A DNA stretch of 64,000 bases, from NCBI GenBank assembly GCA_964036295.1, contig OZ038467.1:21211670-21275669 (forward strand). The letters are read 5' to 3'. This document shows positions 20,941 through 33,100 of this stretch, one piece after another. The position numbers and the translations under genes were made by a program. The notes below the pieces were generated by a model, which ran no database searches, had not been told where the DNA came from, and saw nothing but the letters and a program-made list of their open reading frames with translations. Numbering within the stretch: the first letter of the stretch is position 1; every line of letters starts with the position of its first letter. Origin of the DNA: Plumapathes pennacea (lineage: Eukaryota > Cnidaria > Anthozoa > Antipatharia > Myriopathidae).

Positions 20941-23345
20941 CTACAAACCCCACCCCCCCTACAGGAGTGGCACCTCTGGAGTTAGAAAGCTGGCTGGGAC
21001 TACCCGATAGTCGCCAACCTCTCTGGCAGGAGACACCAATGTTCCATCGCCCACCGGAATCCGACTGTCGTTGTGCTTCACGAACTCCTTCTCGTCTTTT
21101 GACAGTATCTTATAATCGACACCCAGATGGCTCACTATGGTATACGGGCCCACACACTTGTTGCCAAGCTTTCACGTTTTTGATCTCCAAAACCATACTG
21201 CTTGACCGGGAATGAAAGGCTGCCACTCCTTACTTTTTGCCTCCTCTCTACTCTGACTTTCCCTTGCCTTACTAAGATGGACATTGGTTTAAGTCCTGAC
21301 ATCCTTCAGGACTTCCCGAAGAAAGCGGACATTTTTAGCGAATGTGGCTGGGTTTGAGATAGGGATTCCTAGTTCCAGTTCCAGGGACATGCGTGGTACC
21401 TTGCCGAACACTACTTCGTAGGGAGAGATGCCGAGGGACTCCTTGCGGCTGGAGATGTACATATACAATACCAGGTCAAGCCATAGATCCCAGTCATCTT
21501 AGCGCGTCGAGGCAACTACAGCTAGCATGTTCTGTAGTGTTTGGTACTGGCGTTTGACCTAGCCATCACACTGGGGGTGATACGCTGTAGTACTGGTCTT
21601 CTGAATGCCCATGACGTCACACGTCTGATGCATGACATTCCTTTCAAAGGTTGCTACTTGATCGGAGTGCAAAATCATTGGTGGGCCAAAACGAGAGAAT
21701 ACTCTACCGATTACGACGTTTGCAACCGTAGCAGCCTTTTGATCTTTAGTGAGAAAAACCTTACACCACTTAGTGAAGTGGTCCATCAAAACAAGGATGC
21801 GTTGATTGCCACGAGATCTTTCAGGTAGAAGGCCCAACAAGATCCACGGCCCAAAGACTAAATGGTTCACCTACCTCAATGCTTTCCAGTGGGACTTTGA
21901 ATTGGTTTGCTCGAGATTTGCAGATCGGACACTGTTTAACGTATTCCTCGACTGAATTACGCATATGGGGCCAGTAGAAACGTTGCTGAATGCGTTCGAT
22001 TTTACCTGTGGTGGCAAGATGGCAACTGGAAGGGCTGTCCAGCATGCCTTTCAGAACTTGTTGTCGCGTGTGATCGGTCACCAGGGTAAATTGGCGGCCA
22101 AGTAAATAGACCCTAAAATGGTTCACTGGATAGACTACAGGACAAGCTTCTTTTTCAGTGCTCGAGTACTTACGTTCACGGTCGGACAGTGTCCGTGAGG
22201 CAAAGGCAATGACCCTTTCACGGCCGTCGTCATCGAGTTGAGAAAGGATGGCCCCAAGACTCCTGACCCTAACCCTAGCCCGTAGTCAGACACGCCAGTG
22301 TGAAGGGTGAACTCCCTATCAAACCAAGGGTGGACCAAAGAGGGAACAGAGCATAACAGTTCTGTCAGGTGCTTGAAAGAACTTTCACAGTCGTCAGTCC
22401 AGATGAAACGGGCGTACTTCCGTGTTAAACGCGAGAGGGGTGCAGAAATGCTGGAAACTGCGGACGTCATTGATGGGAGATGGCGTTGGCATGTCTTGGA
22501 TACCAGCAACCTTACCGGGGTCAGGAGAGACGCCGAGCTAGGAAAGTTTATGACTAAAGAAACTTACCTTGCGAGTTGCGAATGTTACGTCGTCGAGATA
22601 GAACAAACACTTTTTTTAATGTAAGCCTAGAGAGTACAATTTCCATGGCACATTTCCTGAAACGTTACCGGAGCAATAGACAAACCGAACGGCATGCGGT
22701 TGAATTCATAGAGGAGGCGCAGCAAATGCTGTCTTAGCTCCGTCCTTCTCATCGACAGATATTTGCCAGTACCCGCGTCCTAAGTCTAAAGTGGTGTGCG
22801 GTAGTCAATACAGAATCTCAACTCCTCTGTTTCTTTTTTTGGCAAGAACAATTGGGCTAGACCAATGCGCTGGTACTTGCTTGTATGACATTCTTGTCCA
22901 ACATATCCTGTACCTGTCGTCGCGCTTCATCTTTGTGGGCGAACGGTAACCACTGCAGGGGCTGTTTGATGGGGACAGCACACTTCTTGTTTATTTTGTG
23001 TAACAACATTTGTATGTCCCAAGCTGTCGTCAAAAACGTCCGAGAAACCCTCCAGTAACTTACTGTACCTAATTGATCACGGTCAGAGGAATTCAAAGCA
23101 GGGTCGATAGCAGCTTTGATATTCCCCTAGAGTTGGCCTAAACTAATACCGCACTACACATCGATTGTTTCGCAGAGGACAAGTTGTGTGACTCTAGTTA
23201 TCTGTTGACTATCTCTTACCTTGACCGGTTCACTGTTGGCTATCCTGACAACTGCATTTGCAACATGGAATTTATAGCCTTGCTGGGACACCATTCCCAC
23301 TGCTGAACTAACCTTTCCTTCAACAATCATCTTGGCTCAGGCAGG
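20941..23345 (-). pseudogene. Ty3/gypsy retrotransposon pol remnant
   Basis: Read on the minus strand from 23345 downward, order is protease/linker region, RT, RNase H, integrase, C-terminus. RT pieces are IKQPLQWLPFAHKDEARRQV (about 22950-22980), RFCIDYR (about 22800), TLDLGRGYWQISVDEKDGAK (about 22770) and catalytic YLDD at 22589-22600. RNase H reads FTLHTGVSDYGLG near 22300, where Gly replaces the usual first Asp. The integrase has a Cys pair CPIC near 21920, WAVDLVGP and ILHSDQ. After YHPQCDG (about 21580) there is a stop, and Lys replaces the usual catalytic Glu. Multiple frameshifts are present. No LTR pair is recognisable. Confidence 0.85.
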
Positions 23346-24210
23346 ATTTGTGACATCTCGCACGATTCCGATTGGAGTTGGGTCTTTTTGTCGGGATTGG
23401 ACCAACAGCATGTCTGATCCACCAGCGTGATCCAGGAACCCAGGTGCCTGTGGACCAGCCTCTACTACTCCAGAGAGGTGCCCACCCAGTGAAGGGGTTT
23501 ACCCAAAGGGACCCACTAAACAATAATCATAACTGCCTTCCCCTTCAATTACAGATATCTAAACAGTTTCCACCAAGAAAATCCCAACCCAAAACACAGT
23601 CATATGGTATAGCGTTGCTCATCAAGAAATTGTCCTGATACATATATTTGCTTTTGACTAATTTAACATGAACCGATGCCTTTCTGTCAAGGTTCAGAGA
23701 ATGACCAGTAATAGATGCACATTGTTAAAAATCAGCATTCTTAATATTTACATGGTGATTGAAGTTCAAAGTAACGAGCATGCTGAGCTCGGGGCCGAAG
23801 ACAAGAAAGTTAAAATTGAATGTTGTAGCCTGTGAAGCTGGGATGGGCTCGTAACGTGTGAAAATGCTTCAAATTTACTTACCTATGCTCCCTGGGTCCA
23901 GGAAATTCTTTTGCTCCAAAAAGTTACTCTTGATTATTAAAGGAAGCCTTGGAGTAACACCCAGGGAAATCCTCTTGGGGTCAGAGCACACCTATACATG
24001 CATATAAAAGGGACAATATCAAGGCACTCCACTTGGCTTGTACAATATCAACCTAAAAGCATACACTGTATGACGAGTTTGATTGCATGAAATGAAAACT
24101 ACTTTTCATAAGAAAGGTTTCACACTAGACCTCATTGTAAAACAGAGGCCACAGGCTCCCCAAAAATTGTCTATTTCATTAATTTTTGGGAAAAAATGCA
24201 ATCCATTAAT
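23346..24210. other. No gene recognised
   Basis: The stretch 23346-23530 may be a decayed gag/protease part of the gypsy remnant (minus). From 23540 to 24210 I see AT-rich sequence with no supported gene, repeat or element. Confidence 0.4.
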
Positions 24211-24217
24211 ATCATAC

Positions 24218-26489
24218 CTTACTGTGCCTGGTTGTGCTTCAATTTCTTTTTTGGTCTGTTTTTTAGTCTTCCTGCCTGTGAGAAAAAGAGAAGAGAAGAT
24301 ACTTACTAGTTTGTGTGCAGTTCACTGTGAAAGATTATCATAATAATTATTATCTCAGTCTCTCTCTCTCTCTCATTTCTACAAGTTAGTCAAGCAGTGA
24401 AGTTTTAGAGTTGTCACTTGCAAGTAAAGTCCATAACAAAATGTGTGGTCATAAGGCCAGAACAGATAAATTGCACTGCTTGGTTTGAGTTGAAACAATA
24501 CAATCTTGGAGAGAAAGCATACTGTCTACTGTAAGTGTTACAGTATAACAATATTATTGACAACCACCCTTCACTTGGTAAGTAGTCAGCGGTGCCATTT
24601 GGTTTCTATCTGTCAATGGTGCGGATTTTTCAGCATGGATAAGTGCAGGGGATGGGTGGTCTTATTCTATCGCTTATTCACCATGTACCTACTTCAGACA
24701 AAACTTCTACTTTTTTGGGAATGGGTGGTCATTATATCACGTTACCTTGTACCGTTCTCCACCTGTCTTTTAGATTTACAGCAGTATGGGGTACTTTCAG
24801 AATAGTTTCCCATCTCCCCATTCCAAACTTGTTTACACCATCTGCCAGCCATTTTGTTTCTACTTTGTTCCACTTTCACTTCATGGATGGCAATTCTGCA
24901 AGACAACACACAGAATGGAGTTTTAGCCCTGGCCAAGCAGTACTGCCAACTCCTGCCAAATTTTTGAGTTGGCTCAAGTTGCCGTCATCATTTATTAAAT
25001 TAAGTGTGAAGGTCATTATCACAATCATTCATTCTGTATATTACTAGCAGGACTATTTTTCCCTTTCCTCTTTTCCCTTTTAATGTCCATTTGGAGTATC
25101 TATATGCAATTTACAGGTGGCAAAGTACAAACTTCTCTGTAATGATGTACCACTCACCAATCGATTGACAGCAAAATCTCCCTGTTTTCTTTTTCAACAT
25201 ATAGAAAAATCAGATGACAGATACTAAAAAGCTGTTGTACTGTACTTACAGAATCAGCTGGAAGATATCCACAGCTTACGCATGCTTTAGGTTGTTGAGG
25301 CTCATGCGTTTTTTTTTTTACTTTTGCTCCCCAACTCTCCTTTGGCTTTTCTGACTCATCCCCAGCAAGGGCAATGCCCATCAGGATACTGACATCAATT
25401 CTACATGTAAGTAAGGAGAGATTAGTGAACTTGGTGATTGGATGATCAGTAATTTTTGTTACACTACTGTAAATCAGATATTTCTTCTCCAGAGCTTGGG
25501 AAGATATAATATTTTAAATTATATCTTCCCAATAGTAATTACTGTAGGATTATGATGTAAAAAGCCTAAATTGGATTACTGAAAAGTAGAGTGGCTAAAG
25601 CAGTCATTGCTGCACATCCATGACAATCAATACAGGACTCTTGCAAAAAAAAAAAAAACCTTTAACAACCCTTACTTGTCCTCATCCATATCTTTTAACA
25701 CTTCCTAAAGCAACTTTTCTAAAGTAACAGTACAAAACAAAATGTTAATCACAATACGAGAATGTTTGATAAAAATTTTTACGAGCGGAACTGTAATAAA
25801 TTCATGGACATATATGTGCATGTATACAAGGGGAGGGGATTTGGGTAAGTGAAGGAATGGACATTTCACCCTAAAGTATTTTATAGTAGTTTTATGCACA
25901 AGCTTTTACTGAAAAATATACAAAACAGTTACTTATTTGTGCCACTGAGGAATAATCAAGAAAGCGTAAAGTGAATGCACGTGGCCTCATTCTCTCATTG
26001 GTTTATCAGAGGGCCTTGAGGGGTTCTGCATAACACTTAACAGTAAACAATTCAGGCCCATAACACAATAAGAGTAAACTGGCTCAAGAACGGGGCCAGG
26101 AACTTTACAAGATCTTTCAAATACATTTCAAATGCTTCAAATACGAAAACTTGTTTTTTTCACTGAACTATATACATACAGACTTGCCGAATTTTCAAAC
26201 ATTTAATACTCGCACTAAATTGTTAATTAAACTCCTCTTGCAAGCGTACCCATCCGCAGCAAACTTCACAGACAATTCCACAAAACATGAAAGAAGGGAA
26301 CTGCACACGTGCATGTGGATACAAACCTGGAAACGCTTTGTTAAATCCTTTAGACAGAGTTTCTTCACTAACAAATTCGTCCCATAGATGGTACACGCAG
26401 TATTTCAAAACCCAGTATTGAACTTTGCCCCTTGAACTGCAACTTCGGCACGGTTTCCAAATCGTGCATTTCTTCTTCATCGACGCCAT
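24218..26489 (-). CDS. Unrecognised multi-exon gene, divergent from PDIA6 remnant
   Basis: Three exon candidates have good splice sites. Exon 1 (26327-26489) begins MASMKKKCTIWKPCRSCSSR and ends GFNKAFP, with donor gtttgt. Another (25250-25400) reads IDVSILMGIALAGDESEKPK and ends KACVSCGYLPADS, between acceptor acatgtag and donor gtaagt. Another (24218-24275) reads RKTKKQTKKEIEAQPGTV, between acceptor tctcacag and donor gtatga. The protein would be small, basic and Cys-containing (CRSC, CVSC), possibly nuclear. I do not recognise it. Exon 1 ends in phase 1 but the next candidate starts in phase 2, so an exon is missing, or one base is lost as in the neighbouring genes. The end of the gene is not determined. 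It shares a 204-bp upstream region with the PDIA6-like gene. Confidence 0.5.
25497..25529. repeat. Perfect 13-bp-arm hairpin
   Basis: Arms GGGAAGATATAAT and ATTATATCTTCCC are separated by seven bases. It lies in an intron of the unrecognised gene. It may be a MITE core or a chance palindrome. Confidence 0.6.
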
Positions 26490-26693
26490 TTTGAAAAACG
26501 CGCAAATGACTGCCGCGCAAGACTGAGAACTAGTATGGTCCCCAGGGTTCTTTCGGATTTCGTCGGCTCTGGAACCCAGGAACAATTTTGAACCAATGGG
26601 AGCTTTCCACTGCGCTAGCCTTGTCAATTTATTCTTCGTTTTTCTTGTGTTGACGTGTATAGATGCAGTTTTGTCTTCTTTCAAGCGATCGAG
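26490..26693. promoter_or_regulatory. Bidirectional upstream region with ERSE-like site
   Basis: A 204-bp interval lies between two divergent ATGs (26489 minus, 26694 plus). At 26593-26611 it reads CCAAT, nine bases (GGGAGCTTT), then CCACT. The ER stress response element consensus is CCAAT-N9-CCACG, so only the last base differs. PDI genes are classic targets of ATF6/NF-Y through such sites. The site lies 83 bases upstream of the PDIA6-like ATG. Its function is inferred from sequence only. Confidence 0.5.
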
Positions 26694-28432
26694 ATGCAGT
26701 CTTTTAAATGTAAGCATGAGATGCAGTGGAACGTCAAGCGACTTTGCTGGATCATTGACTTTTGCGGACATAACCTTCGTTTGTTTTGGAAATTTCAGAT
26801 CTTTTCCTAGCTTGTTTGGCGTCTGTGGGTCATGGCTTGTATGGTTCGAACAGTGACGTTGTGGAGCTTACAGCAAGTAATTTTAAATCAAGGGTACTTG
26901 ATAGTGACTCAGTATGGCTTGTGAAATTCTACGCTCCTTGGGTCGTTCGATCGTCAGTTTACATGTACACACAATGGACTTCTACAGAGGGCCCAGATGG
27001 GGTTTACTGTTAATTGATATGGGCCTGAAATTTTTTATTTAAGTGTTATGAAGCCAAAAAAATTAAAGTTAAATGTTATGTAAAAAGTTACACTTTATAC
27101 AGCAAGACTCTAATACAGCAAGAGAAGAGCAAGACTCTAATACAGCAAGACAAGAGGGCCTAGAATAGGTTTACTGTTAAGTGTTATGCAGACCCCCCCC
27201 CCCTCTAGACCCTCTCTATTGACAGATCAGGCCATTTTTGTTATACTTTGTTGTGATATAATCAATTACTTGATTCTCATCTCATCGGCAAGCATCTTGG
27301 TGATGAGATATTTCTCTGTTTCTCTGAAACTGTTTACAAATTCAAATCCTTTTCAACTTTGCACAATAGGCCTTCGTGCCTGCTGCGCAAGCACAGGATA
27401 ATTCTCATTATTCTGTACTAATGTGAGGTAATTGGACCATAAAGTTTACATTATGATTTATTTACCTGTGTCAGTAAGTTATTCTTTTCTTTCTGTGTGC
27501 AGGTGTGGGCACTGCAAAGCACTGGCACCTGAGTGGTCCAAAGCTGCAACAGCTCTAAAAGTAGGATAACAGTTAAATTTATCTGCTGCAGTAAAAACTT
27601 GATACTTCAACCTTGTAATCTTGGGTACAAAACCCTTTCCTACCCCTAAAGACTTCTCCAGATGTGGAAGTGTATTTATGTCCCTACAGTGCTGCTGGAA
27701 ATGTTATGTTTTTAACTAACACAATGTCATTGTTCTCAGGGAATTGTGAAAGTTGGTGCTGTGGATATGGATGTACATTCGTCAGTAGGAGGTCCTTATG
27801 GTATCCGTGGTTTTCCCACAATCAAGGTACAGGAATGTTACATGTAGTCTGGTACAGAATGTGGCTTAAATACAGTTACATGTCAGTGATTTTTATTTTT
27901 ATTTTTTAGATTTTTGGAGCAAACAAGAACTCACCTCAGGATTACAATGGTAAGTGATAATTTTCCTCTTATTTGCAAGTCTTGTGGCTATTACCTTGTC
28001 CCATCAACAACTAGGCCCTTGTTCAATATCCTAACTTATCCTGAACAATGGATATTTCATTTTGTGTAAAAGCCCACAATAAATTTGTCGATCTACAGTG
28101 TGATTACTTTTGGTGACATGTCTGTTAGGATCAAACTAAGTTTTGTGGGATATTTTGTTCAACAGGTCAGCGAACAGCCCAAAGCATTGTTGACTCGGGA
28201 TTACATGCTGCCAAGGAAACTGTCCTGATCCTTTGACTGGGCTGGTATTGATGGGTTTTTGAGGGCTGTTTCTGTTGGCCGAGGTTCAACCGCACCCATC
28301 CAAGGAGCTGCTATTCCAGAAATTGAACAGACGGAGGCCTGGGAAGGCAAAGATGGTGAAATGCCAGTGGAAGAAGATATTGACCTATCAGACATGGATG
28401 ACGAAGACACAATGGCTAAAACAGAGCTATAG
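26694..28432 (+). pseudogene. PDIA6: Protein disulfide isomerase A6, truncated copy
   Basis: Exons are 26694-26709, 26799-26941, 27503-27560, 27740-27826, 27910-27949 and 28166-28432. The start gives a signal peptide ([18 protein letters not shown]), then the first thioredoxin domain: [19 protein letters not shown] with the redox CxxC, and [13 protein letters not shown]. After SIVDSGLHAAKETV the last exon jumps, out of frame, to the C-terminal tail: SFDWAGIDGFLR, VGRGSTAP, acidic PVEEDIDLSD, ending KTEL at TAG 28430-28432. The second thioredoxin domain and most of the redox-inactive domain are missing, about 260 residues against PDIA6. An in-frame TGA precedes the tail frame. The exon-2 donor (TTGG|gtcgtt) is out of phase with exon 3 by one base. 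An AATAAA lies near 28602. A normal PDIA6 would be an ER-lumen thiol isomerase; this copy should not make one. An assembly collapse is the alternative. Confidence 0.85.
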
Positions 28433-28639
28433 AACTAACTTTGACATAAAACTTTTAGGATACTGGATAATACATATGACTTCTTGTTTGGTCTTTTGTG
28501 ATCACCAGTGTTGTAATAACAATATTAGTGAACTTTCTTCTGCAACTAAGAATAGGACTGAAGAACAGTTTCATGTCACTTGTCTTTCCTTGTTTACTCA
28601 AATAAAATGTTTCTTGTTATAACATTGTTTAATGCTGTT

Positions 28640-29569
28640 GTTTGGGTGAACATGTAATGTTCAGAGTCAGTGCTCAACATTAAGGTTTTAGGTTGGTTGC
28701 CCTTCAGACTGTAGATTAACTTCAAGCAATAAAAAGTTTCATAATTTCTAGTTGCCCGGCCCAGAATTTACCTGCCCGACCAAAAGTTTTGGTTGCCCCG
28801 GGCAAGCGGGCAACCGTTAATGTCGAGCACCGAGAGTAACAACCACAGTAACAATTTTTGTTAGTTCCTAAAACAGATTTGTTGAGACACTGACACCTCT
28901 AAAAGACTACAAGCAAAGGCACTAGAATAAAGTAAAGTAAATAAACTGATTTCAGGAAATACACAACAGCCACAGGTAATGAAGGAGGGATTTACTCTTA
29001 TTCCCAGCAAATTGTATCATTATTGACTGTACTAATTTTATTGGTTTACAAAAATCATGCTTGTATAAAAATAACTCTGATAACCTTTCTTTATAGCAAA
29101 TGTACTGCACCAAAAATGTTTGATATATTATTTTTATGACAGACAAGGTTAACCTTATCACCAAGATGGGGTGTTGGGGGTATCCTAGGGCCGAAGGTAT
29201 CCATGGCAACCTAACTAACTTACCATGGGGAAAGGCAAAACTGCGATTGAGCTAGCAACATTAAATGCGACCATCTGCTGCAAGAAGCGACCGTCAAGCA
29301 TGTGTCAGGCCCCAGAGACCCATGGAACACCTGCTGTGGGAAGCGACTGCTGACCAGCAATATGGCTGATGGTAATATTGCCTAAATTACATTTAGCTTC
29401 ATTTACTATAACTTGTCCTGACAATATATTTCTTTTGTTACAAAGGGCACACAAAAACAACTCCTGCCTTTCAAAGTACAGTAAACGACAGGCACATGAG
29501 ATGCAAAATCTAAAAATGATGTCCAATCTTATGTTGGGTTAATATGTGCCTGGACTCAAGTAGAGATAC
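28640..29569. other. Intergenic; no gene recognised
   Basis: A short GC-rich segment (28735-28830; TGCCCGG, GGGCAAGCGGGCAACC) has inverted GGGCA/TGCCC motifs and looks like a dispersed repeat. The rest has no supported feature. Confidence 0.4.
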
Positions 29570-30030
29570 TCAGGTATATTGGTGAGAGGGAGGTGTGACA
29601 GCCTTTTTTGGGTTTAATATTTTAGATTTTTGGTCCTTTTTTTTGGTTAGAAATTTTCTGGTGGTCATTTTTGGGTCGAAAAATTTTGGTAGGACTTTTT
29701 TAGAGTTGGTAAAAAGCGTACCCTAGCATTCCTGAATTTATGTCGAACAATATTGTTACAATTTCCTTTTCCAGTTTATACTACAATGCAAATGAAGGTT
29801 TTTCTCATGAGAGATCATGTTACTCAGAAAGTTCTGGGCCATTGGTCCTTTTTCAGGTTTAAAAATATGACCTCTGTCACACCTCCCCCCACACCCCCCC
29901 CCCCCCCCCCCCCTCAACTGGGACTTGGACAGTGTGCAGTCAATAAACATAGTAGCCAGAACCCATCCCCACCCCCCCTCTTTAAAAAAGAATTCAGATT
30001 CATTCTAGATTGAGAGGAGTTACTAATAAT
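29570..30030 (+). repeat. Dispersed repeat, copy 1
   Basis: This is similar to 33635-33975 in the same orientation, sharing GGGAGGTGTGACAGCC, TTGTTACAATTTCCTTTTCC, GGGCCATTGGTCCTTTTTCA and AGTAGCCAGAACCCATCCCC. Copy 1 has a C run of 19 near 29896 and an extra about 90 bp near its start. Confidence 0.8.
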
Positions 30031-30153
30031 CACTGTAGTTGTAATCCCCCTCCCCAATGTTCAATGTACATAGCTCTGCAGCAGGAGTTCTAATACTCAT
30101 AACATTGTATAACATTCAAGCAGAACCTGTCCACTGGATTTGTATTTTCCTTG

Positions 30154-33100
30154 TCACAGGTCATCATCACCAATTCCTTCAAACACTTCATTTTTTGTGG
30201 TGTTGTTTGATGAACTTGAGGCACCAGTTCGAATCTGTAGGCCAGAAGATTTACCCTGAAATGAGATCAATACAATATTTGTTATGAAAGCAAACTGAAA
30301 AACCCATCAAAGCCACCTACAGTGGGCAAGTCATTCACTCTTGATAAGTATGTGAAAGTTTGAGCAACCATGAGGTCAAGATTGTTTAGCTTACAGCTAA
30401 TACAGCTAATCCAGGATCATTTTTTCCCTTTACCTCTTGCACAACAGTGAAAAGCTGCCAGGTTGCAAAAGGTAATACCATATATGTCAACTATTTTTGC
30501 CTGCTGCATCGCCTGGGTTGGTGAAGTAATTATCAAGCATGTTAACATTTATGGTGGCTCCCTACTAGTTGCCATCCAATATAAGGTCTGCAACATTCAT
30601 GTATATAGACAGCATTGGTGGACAACTTACCAGAGACAGTTGCCTGGAGGCCTTCTTTCTTGTAGGAGAACTTGGATTGGAGGATGGAGTGGGAATCTTA
30701 GATGTAGGATTGACAGGTGGCATGGTGTTTGCATTTTCTTCCTGTGGAAAAAAACATTTTACAAAATTAGCTTACAACTAAAATAATTTCTGTGTAACCA
30801 AGTGAATTATAGGAAAGCAAGGACAAAATAGTGAAACATTTTTGTTGTTGACTGACATTTTGTCAGTAAAAAGTTGCAGTATAAGTTCAGGATAATCATA
30901 ATAACTGACACAAGTACCTCATGAGAAGCAATAGAAGAAACAGATGATTGTCGTTGATGTTGTTTGGCTGATTCATTTGCTCCACTTGTCAGCTGTTGCT
31001 TTGGCTGCAGAATAAAAAAATGGTGAGTGAAAAATAAATGAAAACAAAATGGAAGACATGGATTCTGGATGGGATTTCTACCCGAGTCATAGTAAGTCCC
31101 ACTCACCCTTTTAATTGGCTTTCCATGTTTTATTCTTAGAATTTCGTCCACCATTTCTTGCAAGCACAGACTCATCAAGATTGCCTGACAACAGTCAACA
31201 GTATATAATATTATTAGTTACTTAATATTGGGGTCACTAGACATAGAAATGTTTCAAATACCCTTGCACCAACACTGAAACCTAAAACTTGCAGTGCAAG
31301 TCTAGCAGATGCTTGCATAGCCATTCATCAGCCACACACTAAGTGTAAGAGTCTTGTAACATACACAACCACCACTCTTTGGCTTGAAAATAAACAGCTG
31401 CCTCAGTCTGTTCTGAGATTGAAGACTACAATGACTCTCTTTCGCTCAGTCTGCTTCTCATTTACAAACATTCCTCACAAAGTGCCATATCATAAAAATG
31501 CCTTCTGATGATCAGTTGCTCTGGGATTTAACAAACTATTTACTGTCTCTTTCACTTCACTCAGCCAAATCTAGATAGCTATTAATTTACAGATAATTAT
31601 ACTTATTGATAGGTATTCTTTGTACACAGATAAAATTATCTCCCCCCACAGGCTTCTCATTCACTGACAAAGTGCGAGTTATTGTTAAACCCTGCCACAA
31701 ACATCTTCACATCAAAACAGTCAACATAATCATGTACTAACCACATATAGCTCTTAAAATTCTAAAATTTAAATTCGCTGATTTTCCCTGACTTTTCCCC
31801 AGCCTAACTTCAATTTTCCCCTGACCTGATCAACACCGAAATAAGAAGTCTAACATATCGTTCCACAGGCTATGGTAGAAAATCATCATGTTTTTTTTTT
31901 GACACTTCACCACCTTTTTGTTGTAATATTTCAAAAATGCCAGTTTTCTCTGAGCAATGGCAAATTTCTCAACTTCTAATAAAAAGTTTCAAATTTCCCT
32001 GACTAAGATCAGATCACAATTCCCTGACTTTTCCCTGACCAATATATTTTTCTCTGACTTTTCCCTGACCAATATATTTTTCTCTGACTTTTCCCTGACC
32101 AATATATTTTTCTCTGACTTTTCCCTGACCAATATATTTTTCTCTGACTTTTCCCTGACCAATATATTTTTCTCTGACTTTTCCCCAACCTGTGGAACCC
32201 TGTAATAATAAACAACATTATCAATACCTCATCACTGGCAATGGTAATCCACTGAAGAGTGTCTTTAGTTAGGAGATATTCAAATGCCAGCTCCATGAAT
32301 TCTTCCTTTTCACCATTCTCTAGCATTGTACTATGAAAGATAATATAATATTGTATTAATTGTTGGCAGTAATAAATTAAATTATTTCCTGTCACCAAAG
32401 AAACGAAAGAAAAGACCAAAGGACCACAGGCCAATATTCTTCCACGAAAAAATTGTTGAACAAGAAATCTATTTTACAGCTCTTTGATTGACAAAGACTC
32501 GTGAATGCGCTCTAACATGTTAATTTGACTTAGAAAATGCCACTATGGAAACTATGTTGGTAAAGTTGCAGGGTTCTTGCAAGTGTAAGAATTTTGTGGT
32601 CTCCATGGACTAATATATAATCATATTTGAGCAATGATACATACCCTTGCAGTAATTCTCCAGCATCTCATTCTAGTAACCTTGAAACTCCCCTATTGTA
32701 TTTTATGCTGTGAAGACAACAACGACAACAACAATAACAATAACAGGTGAATCATTTTTATGGACCTACCTTATGGCCTTATCTTTGAAATCAAACCGAG
32801 GGAAATCAAAGTCTGAAGTCAACTTGCTGGACTGGCAGTAAAATACCTGATTTCTGATTCTGGATTATTTCTCACCTCAGCTGTCTGCAGTCTGAAATTC
32901 AACTCTCTTCCACCAGCACTGGCAATAACTCTGGTGTTTTTCTCAGGATAGTCAGCAATACATGGCTTGAACTGAATAAATCCATAGAACTTCATTTTTT
33001 GAGCCAGTTTGATGTACTGGAGAAAGAAAGAACATGAGGCATTTTGTAGAATTATTTACAATCGAGTCTGACAGCTTGGACATCTCACCTCTCTTTTAGC

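Noticed and set aside
24742..25047. Overlapping plus- and minus-strand frames of 64-134 codons
   Set aside because: They fall in the intron space of the minus-strand unknown gene, with no family resemblance and no splice-site support.
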